Source of the DNA: Lamprocystis purpurea DSM 4197 | GTDB taxonomy: Bacteria; Pseudomonadota; Gammaproteobacteria; Chromatiales; Chromatiaceae | DNA: 64,000 nucleotides | NCBI RefSeq assembly: GCF_000379525.1 | Contig: NZ_KB902397.1 | Coordinates: 8,479 to 72,478 of the forward strand | Direction of reading: 5' to 3' | In this document: in pieces, positions 14,851 to 24,451 of the stretch | How the letters are laid out: each line of letters starts with the position of its first letter | Numbering within the stretch: the first letter of the stretch is position 1 | Position numbers and translations under genes: made by a program | The notes under the pieces: generated by a model | Seen by the model: the letters and a program-made list of their open reading frames with translations, nothing else | Database searches by the model: none | Told to the model about the DNA's origin: nothing

Positions 14851-16228
14851 CGAGCCGGCCGCTCCGGCCGCACTGACCAACCTGCAATGGCGCGCCGATG
14901 CTTGCGACCCCGGCTCGATCCTGTTCTTCCAGCGCTTCGATGACGGCCGCGACGACGCGGAGATCTATCGGCGCTACCTGGCGGACAGCGCCTGCGCCGT
15001 GCTGGTCACCAACCGGATGCTCGACTGCTTCGACGGCCTGCCCGGTAAGGGCGTCTATGTGACCCGTCCCGCGGACTGGCCCCAGGTGATCGGGCGTTTC
15101 TGCGACCGGGTCTATCCCTTGCGCCCGGACCTACGCTTCATCGGCGTCACCGGCACCAACGGCAAGACCACGACCATCAAGTACCTGGAGTCGATTCTGG
15201 CCGCGAACGGACACCGGGTGCTAGCGGTCGGCACCCTGGGGCTGTCGCTCGATGGGGCACCGCTGGCCGCGACCGGGTTCACCTCGCCGCCCCAACTCGA
15301 ATTGCGTCGACTGCTGCACGCCTACCAGGACCGCTGCGACTGGGTGGTGATGGAGGTGAGCAGTCACGCGCTGGATCAGGGCCGCGTCTACGGGTTGCCG
15401 CTGCAGGATGCCGGGTGGACCAACTTCACTCAGGACCACCTGGACTACCACCGGACCGAGGCCGCTTATTTCGCCGCCAAGGTGCGCATCCTCGACCAGC
15501 TTGTCGACGGCGGCCGGCTCTATTGCAGCAGCCCCGAGGTGGCCGGTCGGCTGTCGGCAGCGGGGGTCGCGCAGGCGGCGATCCGACTCCTGGACGAACC
15601 CACCCTGGAACCGCGGGCATTGGCGGCCAAGCCCTTCCTCGCGCTGGCGCACAACCGCCGCAACTATGCACTGGCGGTCGCGCTGGCCGACGGTGTGCTG
15701 GGAACCGGCGCGCGCACCGACTGGCAGCATCTGCAAGCCGTGGATGGCCGCTTCGAGTGTCGGGTGGCCGGCAACCGGACCTTCGTCGTCGACTTCGCGC
15801 ACACTCCGGATGCGCTCGACACCATCCTGACCGCCATCCGCGCCGGCTTCCCCGGCCACCGGGTGCTGACGCTGTTCGGCTGCGGCGGCGCGCGGGACCG
15901 CGGCAAACGGCCGCTGATGGGCGCCGCGGTGGCGCGTCACTGCGACCACGCGATCGTCACCTCCGACAACCCCAGAACCGAAGACCCCGAGCAGATCATC
16001 GCGGACATCCTCACCGGCATGTCCGGCGCGAGCCTGGACGTGGTCGTGGAGCGACCGGCGGCGGTCGCGCATCTGTTCGACCTGCTGGCCGCCCGCCCGC
16101 CGGAAGAGCCCTGGGTCGCTCTGATCGCCGGCAAGGGTCACGAGCGCTACATCGACCGCAACGGCGAGAAGATCGATTACAGCGACCAGGACGAGGTTGA
16201 ACGCAACCTGCGGCGGCTCGGCTGGTAG
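14792..16228 (+). CDS. MurE-family Mur ligase (UDP-MurNAc-tripeptide synthetase-like)
   Basis: This 478-residue Mur ligase would add the third amino acid to the peptidoglycan precursor UDP-MurNAc-L-Ala-D-Glu, using ATP. It has an N-terminal substrate domain, the ATP loop GVTGTNGKTTTIKYL near residue 118, MEVSSHALDQGR, and TSDNPRTEDP, the DNPR motif tied to meso-diaminopimelate. IAGKGHERY lies near the C-terminus. Length is slightly short for MurE. It stands alone, outside an ftsI-murE-murF cluster, so it may be a second MurE-like enzyme with another substrate. Two tandem ATGs (14792, 14795) could start it. The 5' end is duplicated at the other side of the defence island. Confidence 0.85.
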   Translation: MMLTNPLSQLLASTDFAWRREPAAPAALTNLQWRADACDPGSILFFQRFDDGRDDAEIYRRYLADSACAVLVTNRMLDCFDGLPGKGVYVTRPADWPQVIGRFCDRVYPLRPDLRFIGVTGTNGKTTTIKYLESILAANGHRVLAVGTLGLSLDGAPLAATGFTSPPQLELRRLLHAYQDRCDWVVMEVSSHALDQGRVYGLPLQDAGWTNFTQDHLDYHRTEAAYFAAKVRILDQLVDGGRLYCSSPEVAGRLSAAGVAQAAIRLLDEPTLEPRALAAKPFLALAHNRRNYALAVALADGVLGTGARTDWQHLQAVDGRFECRVAGNRTFVVDFAHTPDALDTILTAIRAGFPGHRVLTLFGCGGARDRGKRPLMGAAVARHCDHAIVTSDNPRTEDPEQIIADILTGMSGASLDVVVERPAAVAHLFDLLAARPPEEPWVALIAGKGHERYIDRNGEKIDYSDQDEVERNLRRLGW

Positions 16229-16302
16229 ATCGCGCTCGCCATCATCCACGGACAACGCCCGGCGTCACCAGACAGCGTCGTGCGTGCCCCGGCCGTCGTG
16301 CG

Positions 16303-18201
16303 TCAGGCGAGGCACAGGGTGTTGCGGCCGGCCGCCTTGGCCCGGTACATCGCCTGATCCGCGCGCTTGAGCAGCCGCTCGGCGCTCTCCTCCTCCGACC
16401 CCGTGAACAGGCTGATGCCGATGCTGCAGGTACCGCGGTGCAGCTCCCCCTCCAGATCGAAGGGCGGGACGAAGGCGGCGAGGAGCTTCCCCCCGACTTC
16501 GCGCACCTGAGCGGCGGCCAGCTCGGGATCCGCACTCAGGTCCTCCAGCAGCACCACGAACTCGTCGCCCCCCAGACGGGCCACACTGTCGCGGCGGCGC
16601 ACGGTTGCGGTCAACCGCGCGGCGGCTTGCTGCAGCAGCCGATCACCCAGGTCATGGCCGCAGCGATCGTTGAGCGCCTTGAAGTTGTCCAGGTCGATGA
16701 ACATCAGCGCACCCAGCCGCCGGGTGCGGGCAACAGCGGCCAGCGCCTGCCCCAGGCGGTCGAGCAACAGGCGCCGGTTGGGCAGACCGGTCAACGCATC
16801 GAACAAAGCCAGCCGGCGGATCGCCTCTTCGCTGCGCTTGCGCTCGGTGATATCGGTGACCATCGCCAGCGCCTGAACCACTTGGCCGTCCGGGGCACGC
16901 AGGGGGGTCGTGGTGATCAGGGTCCAGATCGCGGTACCGTCCGCGCGGATGAAGCGGAACTCGTGCTGCGCGGCGACCCCCTCATTGCGTTGCGCGAGTC
17001 GCTGCTCCGCTTCACCGCGCCCCGCGGCGTCCATGAAGTCGAAGAACGACCGTCCCGACAGACCGCCCGGGGGACAGCCAAGCAGGGTCTCCATCTGGCG
17101 GTTGGCGAAGGTGGTGATTCCCTGGCGATCGATGATCCAGATACCCTCGTTGGCGGCCTCGACGATCTGCCGGTAACGCTCCTCGCTCTCGCGCAAAGCA
17201 CGTTCGGCCGTTTTTTGTGCGGTGATATCGCCATAGGCAACGACGACGCCATAGCCCGGCAGCGGCAGGGGTGCCGCGGTGACCGTCAGCCAGGTGATCT
17301 CATCCGCCGCCTTGACGATCCCCGACTCCACACCCTCAACCAGACGCTGCTCCTTGAGCGCCCGCACGCTGGCGAATTCCTCGGCCGGCATCGGCTGCCC
17401 GTCCGGGCGCAGAATCCGCCACTGCGGTGCATCGATGCTGCGCGTCCCATGCTCCGCTCGGGAGACGCCAAGCAACCGCTCGGAGGCGGCATTGGCCTCG
17501 ACGATCCGGCCGGCGGCGTCGGTGATGGTAATGCCCAGCGGAAAGTCATCGAACAGGGTACGGTACTTGACCATGGTCTCGGCGAGCGCGTCCTGCACGC
17601 GTCGGGGCTCGGTCAGGTCGATATCGACACAGAAGAATTCGGGTGCGCGACCCGAAATCCGCACCACGGCATGGCTGGAGTAGACCGCGACCCGCGTGCC
17701 ATCCTTGCGCTGGAGCGACAACTCCGCGGGCGGGATGGGCTGTCCGGTCTCGGCCATCATTGCGATGGCACCGCGAACGGTGTCCCGCATGTCGAGGGGG
17801 ATGATCAAATCCAACAGGCTGCGTCCAATCGCCTCCTGCGCCGCATAGCCATAGATCCGTTCAGAGGCCCGATTCCAGTAGCAGGTTGTCCCGTCCATCA
17901 GATACCCCTGCACGGCGACCGCGGGGACCTCATCGAGCAGTCGGCGAAACCGCTCTTCACTCTGGACGGTGCGCTCCTCGATCAGCGCGGTGAGTGCACG
18001 CGCCTGGGCACGGGTCTTGAGCAGCAGACGCGTCAGCGCGGCGAGCAACAAACTGAATGAGAGGCCAAGGGCCGCTTTCAGGAGCAACTGGGTCTGTTCA
18101 CTGTGCCAAATCGCGGCGATGGCCAGCGCGGCGGTCAACATGAAAACGATCAGGACAGCAGCCCAGTGGCGGCGGGTTTCTGACAGGGGCACCGGGTTCA
18201 T
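16303..18201 (-). CDS. Membrane-bound PAS-GGDEF diguanylate cyclase
   Basis: This 632-residue protein would synthesise c-di-GMP. Two N-terminal transmembrane helices (about residues 13-35 and 42-62) are followed by three PAS domains and a C-terminal GGDEF domain. The active-site motif is intact (ARLGGDEFVVLLED), and RRRD five residues before it is a product-inhibition I-site. There is no EAL domain. I start at 18201 because GGAGGAAAG lies directly before that ATG; the frame opens 19 codons earlier without a ribosome site. It is convergent with the murE-like gene. Confidence 0.92.
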   Translation of the reverse strand: MNPVPLSETRRHWAAVLIVFMLTAALAIAAIWHSEQTQLLLKAALGLSFSLLLAALTRLLLKTRAQARALTALIEERTVQSEERFRRLLDEVPAVAVQGYLMDGTTCYWNRASERIYGYAAQEAIGRSLLDLIIPLDMRDTVRGAIAMMAETGQPIPPAELSLQRKDGTRVAVYSSHAVVRISGRAPEFFCVDIDLTEPRRVQDALAETMVKYRTLFDDFPLGITITDAAGRIVEANAASERLLGVSRAEHGTRSIDAPQWRILRPDGQPMPAEEFASVRALKEQRLVEGVESGIVKAADEITWLTVTAAPLPLPGYGVVVAYGDITAQKTAERALRESEERYRQIVEAANEGIWIIDRQGITTFANRQMETLLGCPPGGLSGRSFFDFMDAAGRGEAEQRLAQRNEGVAAQHEFRFIRADGTAIWTLITTTPLRAPDGQVVQALAMVTDITERKRSEEAIRRLALFDALTGLPNRRLLLDRLGQALAAVARTRRLGALMFIDLDNFKALNDRCGHDLGDRLLQQAAARLTATVRRRDSVARLGGDEFVVLLEDLSADPELAAAQVREVGGKLLAAFVPPFDLEGELHRGTCSIGISLFTGSEEESAERLLKRADQAMYRAKAAGRNTLCLA

Positions 18202-18340
18202 CTTTCCTCCGTTCTGCATCCTGAACACTGGCGCCGCCGAGCGGCCAATGACCGGCAAGGCGCCCGCTCATGATCAGTTTACTCCGATGGCGTAAGATAC
18301 GCCCTGTGTCTCCACCCCGACCGGACCTGATGAGTACACC

Positions 18341-21300
18341 ATGCCCCTCTGGCGCACGCTGGTCCACCCGCTGACCGTTATGGCCCTCTGCCTGATGCTG
18401 ACCCCGGTCGCAGCCGTGGGCCAACCCCTCCCCGTGGCCAACACCCTCACGCCCCTGCGCGAGATTCAGGACGCGACCGACCGCTTGTTGCTGGGACGGA
18501 CCGAAATCGCTGAGGCAACGCGGCATCGCATTCGTGAGTCCGAGCGCCTGGCGGCCCAGATCGCGGAGGAGGAGCGGCGCCTGCGCAGCGCCGACATCCA
18601 GCCGGGGATGTTGCAAGCGGCGCGCCAGGAGCGCGATGCGGTCCGCTCCCGCATTCGCACCCTGGAGGGTCAGATCGCGCACCGACAGGCGGCGTTGGCG
18701 CGGCTGCAACAGCGTGTCGCCGCACTCGAACGGACCCTGACCGACACCCCGGTCCGCGACTTGGACGACCTGTCCCAACACACGACACTGCGGCTGCTCA
18801 GTGACCAGATCGCGGCCCTGCGGGCGCTGCTGGACAGCTTCGCGGAGCTGGTCACCGCCGACCAGCGTTTCGAGATCCTCAGCGAGCAGCGCCTGCGTCT
18901 GCTCCAGCGGCGCATTCGCCTGGACGCCATCGACTACGCCACTGCCCCCGAACATGACCCGCGTGTCCCCCTGCTGGAGTCGGCGGTCTCGCAATTTCTT
19001 GGCGAAACCGCGCACTTGGCCGCCGCGCTCATAACCATCGACGAGAACGACCCGGCGACGCGACCGCAACGCGACCTCCTGGAAACCCGTTTGCATGATG
19101 CGGCCTCCCGCGCCTATCTGCGTCAGAACGATCTGGATCTGCTCGGTCTGCGTGGACAACTGGCAGGCCTGATCGCCTTGCGCGGCGACCGGTCCGCACC
19201 TCTGCCGTTGCTGGCGGCGGCGGCGGACGAACTCACCGCGGCGCGGGATGAACTGCGGACTCTGATCGGCGAACTGGTCGGCGAGCGCCAGGTCATCGAG
19301 GCGCGGCGCACCCTGCTGCGCGAACGCGGCGTCACCGCGGGACCGACCTGGGACCTGACCCAAGACCTGGAGGACCTGATCGACCTGCAGCAACAGGACA
19401 TCAAGGCCGAATTGCAACGGGTTGAATCCGAGCGTATTCACTTCGCCCAACAGATGGCGGCGGTCTATACCGATTCACTGACCGAACGACTGCCGTTGCC
19501 CGGTGCGACCGGGGAGTGGCAACGGATCGCCGCGGGGTTCGCCGCGCTGCCGACACTGGCGATGCATGAGCACCGGACGCTGGCAACCAACCTGCAGGGA
19601 CGCATCGACCTCCTGACCCCCGGCGAGTGGCTCAACCTGCTCGGCGGGACCCTGGCAGTGATTGCCCTGACGCTCGGTCTGCGTCACTGGCTGTGGCGGC
19701 ACCACCTGGAATCCGGGCGGCGGCTGGCCATTCCGGCCCAGGCCCTGGTTCCGGCGCTTCCCTGGGCCATTCCCGCCCTGATCTGGGCTTGGGTGGCGTT
19801 CAGCCTCGACCTGCCCGCGAACGCGTGGCGGCCGCGCCTGCTGGTGCTCGGCGTCTGGCCGGCGAGCGCTTTTCTGTTGCGGCTGGCGCGGCTCGAGCTG
19901 TTTGTCCCCGAACAGTCGGCGAGTCAATTGGCTGAACGCACGGTGTTTTTCCGGCGGCTGCGATGGGCGCTGGGACTGACCGTGGTGATCAGCGTCTTGT
20001 ATTCCCTGACCCACGCACTCCCGGTTTCGCCCCTCGCCGCCGACCTGCTCGACCGCCTGGCCCTGTTTGGTTTGCTGCTGCTCGCGGTGCCGGCCTTCGG
20101 GCTCAGGGGGCTGATCCTGCAACTCGCGCAGGTAGCGGGTGAAACCGCGGACCCATCGCCCGACGCGGCACCGAACCGAAGCGGCGGCCAGTCGTCCGCG
20201 CCGCCTCCGCCTGCCAGACCGGAGGCCGCGACACCGCACCGTCACGGCGTGCGCTTGCTCGCCTGGCTGTCCCGCGCGGCCGCCGTAGCGCTCGCGGCAG
20301 CGGGCCTGCTCGGGCTGCTGGGATACCTCAACCTGGCCTGGGCCATTGCCGCGTATCTGGGTTGGCTGGCGCTGATCGCCGCATTGCTTTATCTCGCACT
20401 GGGCGCGCTCGACGACCTGCACACCACCGCCTTGCGCCGTTTCGAACGCTGGTCGGACAAAAAAATGGATACCCGCGGCGATCTATGGCGCCGCGAGTTT
20501 CTGGGTCCGACCCACGCCCTTGCGGTCCTGCTCGCCTGGCTGGCCGCGGGCTGGGGCCTGGTGCGGCTGTGGGGCTGGAGCGCGCAGACACCGCCGCTGA
20601 GCACATTGCTGGACTGGACGCATCGGGCATTGCTCCATGTCGGCAAATTGCAGCTGACCCCGCGTGATCTGGCCATCGCCGCATTGCTGGTGCTCGCCAG
20701 CATCTGGATCGGCGCCTGGGTCAAACGGGTCAGCTTTCATCTCGCCTACGCCCGCATCCGCGATCACGGGCTGCGCCAGACACTGGCGACCTTCACCCAG
20801 TACCTGATCATCTGCACCGGCTTCCTGGTCGCGCTCCAGAGCATCGGTGTCGACCTGACCACGCTGCTGGTCTTTGCCGCGAGCCTGGGCGTGGGCATCG
20901 GCTTCGGGTTACAGAATATCGTCAACAACTTCATCTCGGGCATCATGCTCCTGGTGGAACGTCCGCTGCGGGTGGGCGACATCGTGACCGTGAGCGGCCA
21001 TGAGGGCGAAGTCACCCGGATCGGTTTCCGCTCGCTCACCATCCGCACCTTCGACAAACAGGAGGTCTTCGTCCCCAATGGATCAGTGATCACCGGCGAA
21101 TTCATCAACTGGACCCGGAGCGACGACATCCTGCGCACCGTGCTGACCGTGGGCATCAGCTATCAGAACGACCCCGACCAGGCGATCGCCCTGGTCCGCG
21201 AGATCCTGGTCGGTTATCCCCCGATCCTGCGCAGCCCGGCGCCGCTGGTCACCCTCTGGGAGTTCGGAGACTCCGCGGTCACCCTACGCCTGGAGTACTG

Positions 21301-21490
21301 TATCCATTACCTGGGACAGATCGGGCGCAGCGCGGTGCGCTCCGAAGTCAATCGCCGCATCTGGTACGGATTCCGGACCGCCGGCATCAGCATCCCCTAC
21401 CCGCAGCGCGACCTGCACCTGTGCCTGGACCAGGGTGACGCGGTTTTGCCCGCCCCCGAGAGTGCCGCGCCGGGGACGATGGCACCCTGA
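18341..21490 (+). CDS. Large MscS-type mechanosensitive channel (MscK/KefA-like)
   Basis: A 1049-residue inner-membrane protein. A signal peptide (about residues 1-28) leads into a long periplasmic coiled-coil region to about residue 425, followed by many hydrophobic helices. The C-terminal MscS core contains the pore helix and beta domain signature GIGFGLQNIVNNFISG and ERPLRVGDIV. Such channels release solutes on hypo-osmotic shock. A proline-rich loop (about residues 605-630) interrupts the helices. It is divergent from the GGDEF gene, with about 140 bp between them. Confidence 0.9.
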   Translation: MPLWRTLVHPLTVMALCLMLTPVAAVGQPLPVANTLTPLREIQDATDRLLLGRTEIAEATRHRIRESERLAAQIAEEERRLRSADIQPGMLQAARQERDAVRSRIRTLEGQIAHRQAALARLQQRVAALERTLTDTPVRDLDDLSQHTTLRLLSDQIAALRALLDSFAELVTADQRFEILSEQRLRLLQRRIRLDAIDYATAPEHDPRVPLLESAVSQFLGETAHLAAALITIDENDPATRPQRDLLETRLHDAASRAYLRQNDLDLLGLRGQLAGLIALRGDRSAPLPLLAAAADELTAARDELRTLIGELVGERQVIEARRTLLRERGVTAGPTWDLTQDLEDLIDLQQQDIKAELQRVESERIHFAQQMAAVYTDSLTERLPLPGATGEWQRIAAGFAALPTLAMHEHRTLATNLQGRIDLLTPGEWLNLLGGTLAVIALTLGLRHWLWRHHLESGRRLAIPAQALVPALPWAIPALIWAWVAFSLDLPANAWRPRLLVLGVWPASAFLLRLARLELFVPEQSASQLAERTVFFRRLRWALGLTVVISVLYSLTHALPVSPLAADLLDRLALFGLLLLAVPAFGLRGLILQLAQVAGETADPSPDAAPNRSGGQSSAPPPPARPEAATPHRHGVRLLAWLSRAAAVALAAAGLLGLLGYLNLAWAIAAYLGWLALIAALLYLALGALDDLHTTALRRFERWSDKKMDTRGDLWRREFLGPTHALAVLLAWLAAGWGLVRLWGWSAQTPPLSTLLDWTHRALLHVGKLQLTPRDLAIAALLVLASIWIGAWVKRVSFHLAYARIRDHGLRQTLATFTQYLIICTGFLVALQSIGVDLTTLLVFAASLGVGIGFGLQNIVNNFISGIMLLVERPLRVGDIVTVSGHEGEVTRIGFRSLTIRTFDKQEVFVPNGSVITGEFINWTRSDDILRTVLTVGISYQNDPDQAIALVREILVGYPPILRSPAPLVTLWEFGDSAVTLRLEYCIHYLGQIGRSAVRSEVNRRIWYGFRTAGISIPYPQRDLHLCLDQGDAVLPAPESAAPGTMAP

Positions 21491-21690
21491 TGCTCTTACC
21501 GATCAGCGACTTGTCTTGAGCGGCCACCGTGAACGCTGTTAATTGACAGAGACGGTGCGAATTCTCAATGTCAGATATATCATAAAACGCTTATGTTCTA
21601 ATGCATTCTTTCTCAGACGACTCATGCTGATCACGGGCGCGGGACCATACCAACCGCCCGTTCGACACGTGAGCAAAGGCGTGACTACCG

Positions 21691-22746
21691 ATGAATGCAG
21701 ACTCCATTGACAACGAACCGCAGTCCGAACAGACGCGCACACCGCGTACCCGATCCACCTGGCCGATGCGGATTCTCGGGGGGACGCTGGCCGCCGCCGT
21801 CATCTACCTGGTCACTGTGCTTGGCCTGACATTCTACTGGTGTCAACAGCCACCGACTTTCGAGGTCGCCGCGACCATTCCCGACAGTGCGTTCGCCGCG
21901 GACGGCAAACCCATACCCGGCACTGCACTCGTCTCGACCACGATCAGGATTGGTGAAATCCTGCTCGATAAGCCGGGCGGATTCCTTTATAACGATATCG
22001 CACCGCCGGGCGTATTGATCGACAACTGTCCGAGCTGGGAATGCGGAGTCTTGATGGCGCTGCGCGATACGCTACGCTCGTTACGCAATGATTTCAGTCG
22101 CTCGCAGAGTCAGTCATTGGAAAACGATGACGTCAGGCGGGCCGACCTGCAATTCGCGATCGATCCGAAATCCTGGATGTTCCCGACCGCCGAGGATGAA
22201 TATCGTCAAGGTCTTGACGCGCTCAGACATTATCGCGATACGATGACCGGCAAACCGGGGGGCGGGCATTTTTTTGCGCGCGCCGATAACCTCGCGGACT
22301 ATCTCAACGTGATCGAGAAACGTCTTGGCAATCAAGCAAGCCGCCTGAGTTCAAGCATCGCCAATCGGGCACTGACGGCAGCGCTCATCCCCAACCTGGA
22401 CGGCACACTGACCACCGCTGCCGCGCCGGACACACCGACCCAGACGCCCTGGGATCAGGTCGACAACGTGTTCTATTGCACACGCGGCTACAGTTGGGCG
22501 TTGTTGCATGTCATGCAGGCGATTGCCGTAGACTTCCGGGACATCCTGGAAGCCAAGAGTGCCCAGTCACTGGTTCAGCAGATCATTCGCGATCTGCAGG
22601 GCGCGATCCAGACAATGTCGAGTCCGATCGTGCTGAACGGCGACGGCTACGGGGTCTTCGCCAATCACTCGCTGACCATCGCGTCTTATATCTCCCGTGT
22701 CAATGCGTCGGTGCTCGACCTGAAAACCCTGCTACAGGACGGCTAG
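21691..22746 (+). CDS. DUF2333 family membrane-anchored protein
   Basis: A 351-residue protein of unknown function. One transmembrane helix (about residues 29-48) is followed by a periplasmic domain with GKPGGGHFFARADNLADYLN, a DUF2333 signature. The length is normal for the family. The stop codon TAG forms part of the CTAG target duplication of the MITE that begins immediately afterwards, so the insertion left the protein intact. About 200 bp without a gene precede it, including a TTGACA at 21544. Confidence 0.85.
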   Translation: MNADSIDNEPQSEQTRTPRTRSTWPMRILGGTLAAAVIYLVTVLGLTFYWCQQPPTFEVAATIPDSAFAADGKPIPGTALVSTTIRIGEILLDKPGGFLYNDIAPPGVLIDNCPSWECGVLMALRDTLRSLRNDFSRSQSQSLENDDVRRADLQFAIDPKSWMFPTAEDEYRQGLDALRHYRDTMTGKPGGGHFFARADNLADYLNVIEKRLGNQASRLSSSIANRALTAALIPNLDGTLTTAAAPDTPTQTPWDQVDNVFYCTRGYSWALLHVMQAIAVDFRDILEAKSAQSLVQQIIRDLQGAIQTMSSPIVLNGDGYGVFANHSLTIASYISRVNASVLDLKTLLQDG

Positions 22747-22987
22747 CAGCCTGTCGGACTTTAGGCGATTTCCGAATAAGACGCTATCAAGAATCAAGCT
22801 CCGTAGGAGCCCGCTTGCGGGCGACGTGACCTGCCGGAATCGCGTCATTGTGCCCCACCCGTCGCCCGCAAGCGGGCTCCTACGGGTTGGATTTTTCGCG
22901 GAAATCACCTTACGTTAGATTGTGGAGCAACAAAAAGCCTTTATGTTGACTCACACCCTAATCCTAGGGGCTAAGTCCGACAGGCTG
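22747..22987. mobile_element. 241-bp MITE with CTAG target duplication and internal REP palindrome
   Basis: The ends are inverted repeats, CAGCCTGTCGGACTTTAG on the left and its near-complement ending TCCGACAGGCTG on the right. CTAG flanks both sides (22743-22746 and 22988-22991), a 4-bp duplication of the YTAR type. Inside, GTAGGAGCCCGCTTGCGGGC and its complement (about 22803-22890) form a REP-type double palindrome. No transposase is encoded. It looks like a non-autonomous derivative of an IS, perhaps IS701-like judged only by target type. Confidence 0.75.
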
Positions 22988-22991
22988 CTAG

Positions 22992-23550
22992 GCCGCGCTT
23001 CTACCGGGTTGGGATTGGGGCTGATGGACATCGGCCTTGATCAGGTTTCCGGCCACGCGGCGTCGGGTGGACAAGCGTAGCGCAGTCCACCAGCAGCGGC
23101 GCGGGATTCACGGGACTGCCCCGGCGCCGGCACGACCAGCCGGAATGATGATCGAGGCCCAGACACCTGAGGTCCATCAGTCAGGCTGTACCCGATAAGG
23201 AACATCCACAGTGCAAGACTTCCGCTGATCTTTCTCCCAGGCTCCAGCGTCGCATGGCGCTACCGGCCGGTGGAGCGGCCGGACGGCATTCCCACGCTGG
23301 AGCGTGGGAACGAGAAGAATAAGCACGGATCAGGCCACCACCGGCCCATGCAACAGGCGCGGTGATCCACCTTGCCCGGCACCCTTGACCTGGCTAACAT
23401 CAGGCCTTGGCGGGGCCGCTTGAAATCGATCGCGACGCTCGCTTCAGGGATTTTCGCGGGCCTATCGGCTCACATGAACAACCAGTCTGATCAGACCCGG
23501 CAGCGTCAGTGTCATCGCGGCCGGGCAGGTCGCCGTACGGGAGCACCGTC
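22992..23550. other. Gene-free 560-bp stretch with palindromes
   Basis: No credible coding sequence is present. Two foldbacks stand out: GTGGACAAGCG...CAGTCCAC around 23068-23093, and TTCCCACGCTGGAGCGTGGGAA at about 23290-23311, both common REP-like modules of gammaproteobacterial genomes. The last 40 bases hold the ribosome site of the Rpn-family gene. Confidence 0.5.
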
Positions 23551-24438
23551 ATGATCCGTCACCGCCGCTTGATCAGTTTCGACTGGGCGATGAAGCGTCT
23601 GTTGCGCAGCAAAGCCCATTTCGGAATTCTCGAAGGATTTTTGAGTGAGTTGCTGCACGAAGAGATTCAAATCCTGGAGATCATCGAGAGCGAGAGCAAC
23701 CGGGACACGGCGACCGACAAGCAGAACCGGGTGGATTTGAAGACACGCAATGCCGGCGGTGAGATCATCCTGATCGAGGTCCAGTACCAGCGGCAGTTCG
23801 ATTATTTGCAGCGTATTCTGCACAGCACCGCGCGTACGCTGGTGGAGAACCTTCAGGAAGGCCATCCTTACGGTGAGGTGGTCAAGGTCATTTCGGTCAG
23901 TATCCTGTATTTCGACCTGGGTCAGGGCCAGGATTATGTCTATCACGGCGCCACCCGATTCATCGGGCTGCATCGCCAGGACGAACTGCAACTGAGCGAG
24001 GCGCAGCAGGATCTCTACCGACGCCGGGAACCGCACGCGTTGTTTCCGGAATACTACCTGATCAAGGTCAACCAGTTTGACGACGTGGCCCGTGACTCGC
24101 TCGACGAATGGATATATTTTCTCAAGCACGAGGAGGTGCCCGAGGGCTTTCGCGCCCGGGGATTGCAAGAGGCTAAGGAACAACTGGATATTCTGCGGCT
24201 GCCGGAGGCGGAGCGCCGTGCCTACGAGCGCTATCAGGATGATTTGCACCAGCAGGCGAGCATGGTGCAATCGTCCTATGGTTGGGGCATGCAGCAAGGC
24301 CGGAAGGAAGGTCAAGAACAAGAGCGCCTGCGCATTGCCCAAGGTCTGCTGGACGTGATTTCCGACGACCAGTTGCTGGCGGAAAAGACCGGACTGAGCG
24401 CGGCCCAAATCCGGGGCTTGCGCGCGCAGCGGACCTGA
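23551..24438 (+). CDS. Rpn-family PD-(D/E)XK nuclease (recombination-promoting nuclease/transposase-like)
   Basis: This 295-residue protein belongs to the widespread Rpn/PDDEXK_2 families. The N-terminal part holds the nuclease core: E in FGILEGFLSELL, then NRVDLKTRNAGGEIILIEVQ, in which Asp and E-V-Q are the catalytic set. Then comes the conserved Tyr/His strand region. The C-terminus has a charged, coiled stretch (QQGRKEGQEQERLR) typical of the family. The start at 23551 follows GGGAGC at a good distance. Rpn proteins cut DNA non-specifically and promote recA-independent recombination. It appears intact. Confidence 0.85.
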   Translation: MIRHRRLISFDWAMKRLLRSKAHFGILEGFLSELLHEEIQILEIIESESNRDTATDKQNRVDLKTRNAGGEIILIEVQYQRQFDYLQRILHSTARTLVENLQEGHPYGEVVKVISVSILYFDLGQGQDYVYHGATRFIGLHRQDELQLSEAQQDLYRRREPHALFPEYYLIKVNQFDDVARDSLDEWIYFLKHEEVPEGFRARGLQEAKEQLDILRLPEAERRAYERYQDDLHQQASMVQSSYGWGMQQGRKEGQEQERLRIAQGLLDVISDDQLLAEKTGLSAAQIRGLRAQRT

Positions 24439-24451
24439 CGAAGACCGCACG

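Noticed and set aside
21542-21560. Sigma-70 promoter with TTGACA upstream of the DUF2333 gene
   Set aside because: No -10 hexamer lies at 16-18 bp; the AT-rich ATATAT is about 26 bp away.
23372-23554. 60-residue ORF before the Rpn gene
   Set aside because: No ribosome site, low coding character, and it overlaps the start of the Rpn gene.
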